The notes under the pieces were generated by a model. It ran no database searches. It worked only from the letters and a program-made list of their open reading frames with translations, and was not told the origin of the DNA. Made by a program: the position numbers and the translations under genes. Shown here piece by piece: positions 5,745 to 10,969 of a stretch of DNA of 10,969 nucleotides (the stretch's first letter is position 1; the number at the start of each line of letters is the position of its first letter). The stretch covers positions 1 to 10,969 of the forward strand of contig JAICJM010000127.1 in NCBI GenBank assembly GCA_025928435.1, read 5' to 3'. This DNA comes from Thermoleophilia bacterium. Its GTDB lineage: Bacteria; Actinomycetota; Thermoleophilia; Gaiellales; JAICJC01.

Positions 5745-7253
5745 ATGTCGAACCGTGTGCTCGTCGTCGGCTGGGACGGGGCCGACTGGGACATTCTCGA
5801 CCCGCTGCTCGCGGCCGGCGACCTGCCCAACCTGGCGGCCCTGGCAGAGCGGGGCGCCCGCGGCGTGGCCCGGTCGGTCGTGCCGTCGCACTCCTGGGCG
5901 GCGTGGCCGTCCTTCCTGACGGGCGTCGACCCGGCCGGGCACGGCGTCTTCGACATCCTCGAGCACCGGCCCGGCCAGACGCGGCGGATGCCCGTCTCGT
6001 CCCGCTCGATCCTGGCGCCCACCTGGCCCCAGCGGCTCTCGGACGCCGGCCGCACCGTGCTGCTGCTGAACGTGCCGCTCACCTACCCGCCGATCCCGGT
6101 GCGCGGCGTCGTCATCTCGGGCGGCGTCATCCCGCCCAAGGCGGTCTACTCGCACCCGGCCGAGGCCGGGCCCGACCTGGGCTGGCCGATCAACGGCGGC
6201 TCCTGGACGACCTTCCGCAACCGCCCGCTCGACCTCATCGCCGACGTGGAGAAGGTGACGACGGCCCGGGCCGAGGCCGTGCGCCGGCTGATGGACGAGA
6301 ACCCGTGGGACGTCGCCTGCGCCGTGTTCGTCTCCCCCGACCGCATCCAGCACTGCCTGCTCGAGTACGTCCATCCCGGTCATCCCGACCACGCGCGCGC
6401 GGCCGCCACGCCCGTCGCCGAGCGCGTGCGCGACGTCTACCGGCTGCTCGACCGGGAGCTGGGGACGCTGGTCGAGCGCACCGACGAGTCCGACACGGTC
6501 GTGCTCATGTCCGACCACGGCCACCAGCCCTGCACCCGGGCGCTGAACATGAACCGCGTGCTCGAGCACCTCGGGTACCTGCACCAGGGGCGCGGGTCGG
6601 CGGTCGTGAGCCTGCTCGCGTGGGGCCGGGTGCGGTCGATCGCGCGGGTCGCCTACGACAAGCTCGGGCTGCACGGCAAGGTGGCCGTGCCGACCGCGCC
6701 GATCGACTGGGCGCGGACGCGGGCCTACACGAGCGTCGTCTCGACCGGCGAGGGCGTGTCGCTCGCCCTGCGCGGGCGCGAGCCGGAGGGGACGATCGCG
6801 CCTGAGGACTACGAGCGAGCGCGGTCGGAGCTGGCCGCCGCCCTCGAGGGCTTCACCGACCCCGGCACCGGCGAGCGGCCGATCCGGCGGGCGGTGCCGC
6901 GCGAGCAGGTGCTCCAGGGCACCTACCTCGACCGGGCCCCCGACCTCCTGCTCGAGGCCGCGCCCCGCTACTCGCTCACCCACGCCCGGGCGATGGTCGA
7001 ACAGGCCGACTGGCTGTCGGGCGACCACCGGCCGGAGGGCGTCTACGTCTCAGCCGGGCCGGGCGCCGGGCCCGCGAACGGCGCCGAGTTCTCGCTCACC
7101 GACTTCGCCGCCCTGATCTCCCGGGCGGCCGGCGTCGAGCCCGACGCCGCCTGGTCGGCCGCCGCCGCGGAGGAGGAGCCGGCGGCGGTGTTCTCCGACC
7201 AGGAGCAGCGCGAGGTCGAGGAGCGCCTGCGCGGGCTGGGCTACCTCGAGTAG
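5745..7253 (+). CDS. Alkaline-phosphatase-superfamily (type I phosphodiesterase/nucleotide pyrophosphatase-like) protein (502 aa)
   Basis: A metal-dependent hydrolase of phosphate mono- or diesters, judging by family. The first metal-binding Asp is D11 in VVGWDGADWD. The nucleophile block SHSWAAWPSFLTG (48-60) aligns S50 with the Ser/Thr nucleophile of related proteins and is followed by GHGVFD. Further ligands are D199 and H203 (SPDRIQH), D257-H258 and H260 (MSDHGHQ), and H428 (GDHRPEGVYVS). The C-terminus ends in the ERLRGLGYLE motif seen in many members of this group. There is no signal peptide or membrane segment, so it is probably cytoplasmic or peripheral, unlike secreted alkaline phosphatases. 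It is followed after 16 nt by the flippase gene, which suggests an operon; such enzymes often sit in polysaccharide loci. The exact substrate (nucleotide sugar, polyprenyl phosphate, phosphoglycan) cannot be told from sequence. Confidence 0.9.
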   Translation: MSNRVLVVGWDGADWDILDPLLAAGDLPNLAALAERGARGVARSVVPSHSWAAWPSFLTGVDPAGHGVFDILEHRPGQTRRMPVSSRSILAPTWPQRLSDAGRTVLLLNVPLTYPPIPVRGVVISGGVIPPKAVYSHPAEAGPDLGWPINGGSWTTFRNRPLDLIADVEKVTTARAEAVRRLMDENPWDVACAVFVSPDRIQHCLLEYVHPGHPDHARAAATPVAERVRDVYRLLDRELGTLVERTDESDTVVLMSDHGHQPCTRALNMNRVLEHLGYLHQGRGSAVVSLLAWGRVRSIARVAYDKLGLHGKVAVPTAPIDWARTRAYTSVVSTGEGVSLALRGREPEGTIAPEDYERARSELAAALEGFTDPGTGERPIRRAVPREQVLQGTYLDRAPDLLLEAAPRYSLTHARAMVEQADWLSGDHRPEGVYVSAGPGAGPANGAEFSLTDFAALISRAAGVEPDAAWSAAAAEEEPAAVFSDQEQREVEERLRGLGYLE

Positions 7254-7269
7254 CGGGCCCGCGCACGGC

Positions 7270-8742
7270 GTGACGGACGAGCGCACCCTCCTCGCCGGGA
7301 CGGGCGCGAACGTCATCGGCCTCGCGGCCGGGGTCGTGGCCGCGTTCGGCGTGCAGCTGCTCCTCGGCCGGTCGCTGCCCCACGGCGGCCTCGCCCTTGT
7401 CACCGTCGCGGTCCAGTTCGCGTTCGTCGCCGCCGCCGGCGCCCGCTTCGGCATGGACCTGGCCTCGGTACGGGCGGTGGCGATCGGCGCCGGCGCGGGC
7501 GACATGGCGGGCCTGCGCAGCCTCGTGGACCGGTGCGCGGGCATCGCGCTCGCGGCCGGCGTCGTCCTCGGGGCGGCGGTCGCGGCGCTCTCGCCGCTGG
7601 CCGGCGACCGGGCCGAGGCGATCGCCGTCGGCGCGGCCGCGCTGCCGCTGGTCGCGACCACGAACGTGTACCTGGGCGCGACCCGTGGTCTGAAGCGGAT
7701 GGGACCGACCCTGTGGGTGTTCTGGATCGGCCAGCCGGTGGCGTGGATCGCGCTCGCGGGGATCGCGATCGCGCTCGGCGGCGAGGCGGATGCCGCGATC
7801 GCCGCGTACGACCTGTCCTGGCTGGGCGGCCTGGTCGCCGCGTGGGCGATGTGGCGGCGGCTGGCGAACTGGCCCGAGAGCCGCCCGGCGACGCGGGACG
7901 AGGTCTCGGCAGTCCTGCGCTACGGCGCCCCCCGGGCGCCGTCGGCCCTGCTGGCGCAGACGCTCTTCTGGGGCGACCTGTTCGTCCTCGCCCACTACGC
8001 CTCCGGCCGCCGCCTGGACGCGTACGCGGCCGCGGGCCGGATCTCGCAGCTGATCCTGCTCTTCCTGACGTCGGTGAACCTGGTGTTCTCACCGTTCGCC
8101 GCCGACCTGCACGCCCGCGGCGAGCGGGAGCGGCTGGACGCCCTCTTCAAGCGCGCCACCCGCTGGGCGCTCGCGGCCACCCTGCCGCTCGCGATCGTCC
8201 TCTTCGTCGCCGCCCCGCAGGCGCTCGAGGCCTTCGGCCCTGGGTACTCGGCCGGGTCGACCCCGCTGCGGATCATGCTCGTCGGGCAGACGGTGAACGT
8301 GGCCACCGGCGGCGTCGCGTTCGTGCTCGTGATGGCCGGGTTCACGGGCCTCGACCTGGCGGACAACGTGCTCGCGGCGGCCCTCCTCCTGGGCCTCGCG
8401 ATCCCGCTCGCCGCCGCCGAGGGACCGACCGGTGCCGCCGCCGCTTCGGCCGCAGCGCTCGTGGCCGTCAATCTCGTCCGGCTGGCGCAGGTCGCCCGCC
8501 GCGTCGGCATCCAGCCGTTCGACGCCGGCTACACGCGGCTCGCGCTCCCGGCCGCCGGCTGCGCGGCCGCCGCCTGGGCGGCGCGGGCGGCGACCGACGC
8601 CCATGCGTGGTGGGTCGTCGCGGCCGCCACGACGGTCGCCGGGTCGATCGCCTACGCCGTGCTGCTGCCGGCCGGCCTGCCGGCGGCCGAGCGGGCCGTC
8701 GTCGCGTCCTTCACGCGCAGGATCTCGAACCGGCCCAGGTGA
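7270..8742 (+). CDS. MOP/Wzx-type oligosaccharide flippase (490 aa, ~14 TM)
   Basis: An integral membrane protein with about 14 hydrophobic helices arranged as two seven-helix halves (roughly residues 10-197 and 225-467), as in the polysaccharide transporter branch of the MOP superfamily. Family-like features are the N-terminal TLLAGTGANVIGLAAGVVAAF segment, the RYGAPRAPSALLAQ loop at about 217-230 opening the second half, and PLRIMLVGQTVNVATG near 332-347. Such proteins move undecaprenyl-linked sugars or similar lipid-linked glycans across the inner membrane. GTG 7270 is the first start after the phosphatase stop; no clear Shine-Dalgarno is seen, so translation may depend on coupling. Its last 91 bp overlap the opposing GT-C-like gene. 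Closest alternatives are MurJ or MATE drug exporters; the glycan-gene context and the sequence favour the Wzx/PST type. Confidence 0.85.
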   Translation: MTDERTLLAGTGANVIGLAAGVVAAFGVQLLLGRSLPHGGLALVTVAVQFAFVAAAGARFGMDLASVRAVAIGAGAGDMAGLRSLVDRCAGIALAAGVVLGAAVAALSPLAGDRAEAIAVGAAALPLVATTNVYLGATRGLKRMGPTLWVFWIGQPVAWIALAGIAIALGGEADAAIAAYDLSWLGGLVAAWAMWRRLANWPESRPATRDEVSAVLRYGAPRAPSALLAQTLFWGDLFVLAHYASGRRLDAYAAAGRISQLILLFLTSVNLVFSPFAADLHARGERERLDALFKRATRWALAATLPLAIVLFVAAPQALEAFGPGYSAGSTPLRIMLVGQTVNVATGGVAFVLVMAGFTGLDLADNVLAAALLLGLAIPLAAAEGPTGAAAASAAALVAVNLVRLAQVARRVGIQPFDAGYTRLALPAAGCAAAAWAARAATDAHAWWVVAAATTVAGSIAYAVLLPAGLPAAERAVVASFTRRISNRPR

Positions 8743-10760
8743 TCGGGCACGTCGGCCGGGTCGCGGTAGACGAACGCGAGCGCCGGGTCGGCCATGATGC
8801 GGCGCAGGACGTCGGGCGGCTGGTCGCGCAGGTCGAGCAGGACATAGTCGACGTGCAGACGGCGCAGGATCTGGTTCCTGCGGGCATCGGTGGTCTCGAG
8901 CGAGAAGAAGGCCTGGCCCAGGTGGTTGCGGGACGCCTCGTCGAGCTTCGGCACCGCCCGCGTGCGGGCCTCGGGCAGGACGGCGGCGCGGATGTCGGCG
9001 AAGGCGAAGAGCTCGAACAGGCGCTGCGGGTCGCCGAGCACCACCGGCGCCGGGCCCGGCAGGCGGCGGAACTCGTGTGCGACGCCCGGCGTGATCCGCA
9101 CCGTCTCGAAGGCCGGCTCCGGGCGGTACGGGCCGGCCTCGGCGGAGTCGCGCACGACCGGCCCCCAGTGCCACACCCACGGGGCCAGCAGGGCGACGAC
9201 CAGCGCGACCGCGGCCGGTGAGACGGCGAGGGCGGGCGCCCGCCGCGACGGCCGCCACAGGGCGAGCGGCACGGCGACGAGCGCCGCGACGACCAGGACG
9301 CTCGTCGGGGTCTGCCAGACCCAGTCGAGGCCGCGCGCCTCGTGCAGGCCCAGGGCGAGCGCGACCGCGAGCGGCCACGTCCAGCGGCCCAGCGCCGCCG
9401 CGACGATGCAGGCCCCGGCCGCCGCCACGGCCGGCCAGGTCAGCGGCTGCCAGAAGCGGTGGAACTGCCCCATCCCGACGGCGACGATCATGGCGGTGTT
9501 CACGCCCGGGACGAGCAGCAAGAGGAGCAGCGCGACGCTCGAGCCGGCGAGGGGCAGGAGCCGCCGGTAGCGGACGACGAGGGGCAGGAGCAGGATCGCG
9601 GCCAGCACGTACCCGCGCTCGAACACGGGCGCCCAGGGGTACATGAGGAGCGCCCGGCGGCCGTGGAGCACGAACTCGTCGGGATGCGAGAGCACCGGAT
9701 GGCGGTGGCCGCCGTGGATCGCGATCGCCCAGATCCAGAGCGAGATCGCGCCGATCAGGACGGTCGCGCCGGCGAGCGTGAGGGCGGGCGTGCGCACCCC
9801 CCGCCCTCCGGCCAGCCACGCCCCGGCCAGGAGGCCGGCGGCGAGCACCAGCGCCGGCACGGCGTAGGTCGGATGCACGAGGGCGATCGACACGAATGCG
9901 GCCGCCGTCGCCGGCGCGGCCCGGCGAACGCGCCCGATCTCGAGCAGGAACAGGATCAGCACCGCCGGCGTCAGCACCCAGACCGACAACGGCGCCGGCT
10001 GGTTGATCTGGATCACGAGGCCGTTCAAGAGCGAGCACAGGTCCCACGCGACGAACACGGCCGCGAGGAGGCCGATCCCGCGATGCCCGGTGAGGGCCCG
10101 CCCGAGGGCGTAGGCCGACGCGATGGCGAGGGCCGCGCACAGGGGCTGCACGTCGCGGAACGCGGTCACCGGGTCGGTCCCGGCCAGGCGGGCGACGCCG
10201 GCCAGGGCGGCGTGCATGATCGGGAACGCGTAGCCCGCGTTGGCCGGCCCGTGCAGGAACGGTGAGACGCTCCCGAACGAGATCGACGAGACGTCCTCCA
10301 GCTTGCGCATGAGCCCGACGTGGAAGAGGCCGTCGCCGACGACGGACAGCGACAGCCGCCAGGCCAGGTAGGCGAACGCCGCGACCCCGGCCGCGCCCCC
10401 GGCGAGCTCCCACGCGGGGGCCCCCGGCAGCGCCGACGGGCGCCGGACGAAGGCCGCCAGGGCGGCGATCTCGCAGGCGAGGGCGCCGATCACGAACCCG
10501 AGCGGCAGCCCGATCAGGTAGGCGAGCGCGAGCGGCGGCCCCCACGCCACCAGCCCGAGCGCCGCCGCGACGGACGCGCTCCCGGCCCGGCCCAGCTCGC
10601 CCTCGAGCTCGAGCGCCCGCAGCGCCAGCCAGCCGGGCACCAGCAACACGAGGGCGAAGGCCAGCCACACGGCGATCGCGGCGAGGCCGAGCCCACGGGC
10701 CGCGAGCAGGCCGGCGGCCAGGGCGGCGACGGCCGCCAGCTCGAGCCTGCGCGCATGCAC
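8652..10760 (-). CDS. Polytopic GT-C-like membrane protein with C-terminal soluble domain (702 aa)
   Basis: About 13-15 hydrophobic segments fill residues 8-535, then a soluble domain of about 165 residues. The loop GDGLFHVGLMRKLED (142-156), between the early helices and after an Arg/Leu-rich segment, looks like the acidic first extracytoplasmic loop of GT-C glycosyltransferases (D143, with H147). The C-terminal part contains GDPQRLFELFAF and a conserved-looking HVDYVLLDLRDQPPDVL stretch, and ends near RFEILRV. I read it as a polyprenyl-phosphate-sugar-dependent glycosyltransferase of the GT39/GT83/DUF6541-like type, but no named family is certain. GTG 10760 is the start: TAGCAT lies 7 nt upstream, and the nearby ATG is out of frame. 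The final ~19 residues (after RVK) are a low-complexity Ala/Ser/Thr/Gly tail encoded within the overlap with the flippase gene. Confidence 0.8.
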   Translation of the reverse strand: MHARRLELAAVAALAAGLLAARGLGLAAIAVWLAFALVLLVPGWLALRALELEGELGRAGSASVAAALGLVAWGPPLALAYLIGLPLGFVIGALACEIAALAAFVRRPSALPGAPAWELAGGAAGVAAFAYLAWRLSLSVVGDGLFHVGLMRKLEDVSSISFGSVSPFLHGPANAGYAFPIMHAALAGVARLAGTDPVTAFRDVQPLCAALAIASAYALGRALTGHRGIGLLAAVFVAWDLCSLLNGLVIQINQPAPLSVWVLTPAVLILFLLEIGRVRRAAPATAAAFVSIALVHPTYAVPALVLAAGLLAGAWLAGGRGVRTPALTLAGATVLIGAISLWIWAIAIHGGHRHPVLSHPDEFVLHGRRALLMYPWAPVFERGYVLAAILLLPLVVRYRRLLPLAGSSVALLLLLLVPGVNTAMIVAVGMGQFHRFWQPLTWPAVAAAGACIVAAALGRWTWPLAVALALGLHEARGLDWVWQTPTSVLVVAALVAVPLALWRPSRRAPALAVSPAAVALVVALLAPWVWHWGPVVRDSAEAGPYRPEPAFETVRITPGVAHEFRRLPGPAPVVLGDPQRLFELFAFADIRAAVLPEARTRAVPKLDEASRNHLGQAFFSLETTDARRNQILRRLHVDYVLLDLRDQPPDVLRRIMADPALAFVYRDPADVPDHLGRFEILRVKDATTARSAAGRPAGSSTA

Positions 10761-10767
10761 GGCGCGG

Positions 10768-10773
10768 ATGCTA
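10768..10773 (-). promoter_or_regulatory. Candidate -10 element (TAGCAT) for the GT-C-like gene, leaderless
   Basis: On the minus strand TAGCAT (10773-10768) is followed by 7 nt and GTG 10760, so transcription would begin at or next to the start codon. There is no Shine-Dalgarno and no clear -35. The hexamer is identical to the one before the GT4 operon. Confidence 0.5.
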
Positions 10774-10810
10774 ACGAACCCCCGTTCCCGCCAGGGGAGG
10801 GTTGCGGCGA

Positions 10811-10848
10811 CCGCTATCGGCCGGGCTAGATAGCATTCCGGCTATCGT
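10811..10848 (+). promoter_or_regulatory. Candidate promoter/operator of the sqdB-like gene: three alternating GCTATC/GATAGC arms
   Basis: GCTATC at 10813-10818, its reverse complement GATAGC at 10829-10834, and GCTATC again at 10841-10846 form two nested inverted repeats with 10-nt and 6-nt gaps. The arms overlap both plausible -10 hexamers for the rightward gene, TAGCAT (10831-10836) and TATCGT (10843-10848). The resulting 5' leader would be about 53-65 nt, unlike the leaderless genes nearby. A dimeric regulator site is one reading; the second and third arms could instead form a 6-bp hairpin. Confidence 0.35.
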
Positions 10849-10895
10849 TACTGCCCCGCGGTCGGAGGGGCCGCACGATTCCACCACGAACGTAC

Positions 10896-10899
10896 GGAG
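10896..10899 (+). promoter_or_regulatory. Shine-Dalgarno GGAG for the sqdB-like gene
   Basis: GGAG lies 8 nt before ATG 10908, a standard spacing, and fixes the start of the partial gene at the right edge. Confidence 0.6.
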
Positions 10900-10907
10900 T
10901 GACGCGT

Positions 10908-10969
10908 ATGCGAGTCTTGATCCTCGGCGGGGACGGCTACCTGGGCTGGCCGACCGCGATGCGATTCTC
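10908..10969 (+). CDS. UDP-sulfoquinovose synthase-like SDR, N-terminal 20 codons only (truncated by window edge)
   Basis: The visible N-terminus reads MRVLILGGDGYLGWPTAMRF. It starts with a Rossmann beta strand and the extended-SDR dinucleotide motif G7-x2-G10-x2-G13. The particular form GGDGYxGWxTAxx, with Asp after the second Gly and Trp after the third, is the form I know from SqdB/SQD1 and archaeal Agl3 rather than from GalE or rhamnose enzymes (usually GGAGFIG). SqdB makes UDP-sulfoquinovose from UDP-glucose and sulfite with a bound NAD, for sulfolipid or sulfoglycan synthesis. Twenty residues cannot prove the reaction; related SDRs of unknown specificity share this start. It has its own Shine-Dalgarno and a leader, and diverges from the GT-C-like gene over 147 bp. 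Confidence 0.7.
   Translation, partial: MRVLILGGDGYLGWPTAMRF

Noticed and set aside
3585..7028. 1147-aa open frame on the minus strand across lysA and the phosphatase gene
   Set aside because: Composition is Arg/Gly/Pro/His-rich with no domains. It runs antisense to two clear genes and in another frame of lysA. Such long shadow frames are expected at this GC content.
8089..10668. 859-aa minus-strand frame over the GT-C-like gene
   Set aside because: It is the same strand but another frame; the translation is Arg/Gly/Pro-rich without membrane segments, whereas the 702-aa frame gives coherent helices.
1..10969. Defence island, CRISPR array, transposon or prophage
   Set aside because: I found no repeat-spacer arrays, no transposase or integrase motifs and no terminal repeats; every clear gene is metabolic or envelope-related.

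Overview
The window is very GC-rich double-stranded bacterial DNA. It is tightly packed, uses GTG starts often, and has strong G/C preference at third codon positions. FmdB-type zinc-ribbon, PimA-like GT4, meso-DAP decarboxylase and multi-TM polysaccharide genes, together with starts that appear leaderless, fit a high-GC actinobacterium. Thermoleophilia (Gaiellales/Solirubrobacterales-like) is my best guess, but it is a guess from style, not from a marker gene. I see no rRNA, tRNA, CRISPR array, transposase or other mobile element.

Layout: (1) 1-452 is poorly explained. It holds a 10-bp perfect hairpin at 25-49 and a possible N-terminal gene fragment on the minus strand (1-92). (2) 453-755 (minus) is a small FmdB-family zinc-ribbon protein, divergent from (3) a plus-strand operon at 857-4442: a GT4 glycosyltransferase, a fused polysaccharide deacetylase/flippase-like membrane protein, and a lipoprotein, joined by 34-bp and 4-bp overlaps. 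(4) lysA (4439-5725, minus) converges on the lipoprotein gene, sharing the stop tetramer CTAG. It diverges from (5) a plus-strand pair, an alkaline-phosphatase-superfamily protein (5745-7253) and a 14-TM MOP/Wzx-type flippase (7270-8742). (6) A 702-residue GT-C-like membrane protein (8652-10760, minus) converges with the flippase through a 91-bp overlap. It diverges across a 147-bp promoter region from (7) the first 20 codons of a UDP-sulfoquinovose-synthase-like SDR gene running off the right edge.

Taken together, most genes look like parts of a cell-envelope glycan or glycolipid programme: a cytoplasmic GT4, a deacetylase tethered to a flippase-like domain, a Wzx-type flippase, a phosphatase/phosphodiesterase-superfamily enzyme, a polytopic GT-C-like protein and a nucleotide-sugar (possibly sulfosugar) synthase. 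lysA supplies lysine and consumes meso-DAP; its link to the glycan genes may be only positional. The pathway link is inference from neighbourhood.

The clearest regulatory pattern is that four genes have a TANNNT -10-like hexamer only 7-8 nt before the start codon, with no recognisable -35 and no Shine-Dalgarno. This predicts leaderless transcripts. The 19-bp lysA/phosphatase intergenic spacer appears to use the same six base pairs as a -10 on one strand and a Shine-Dalgarno on the other.
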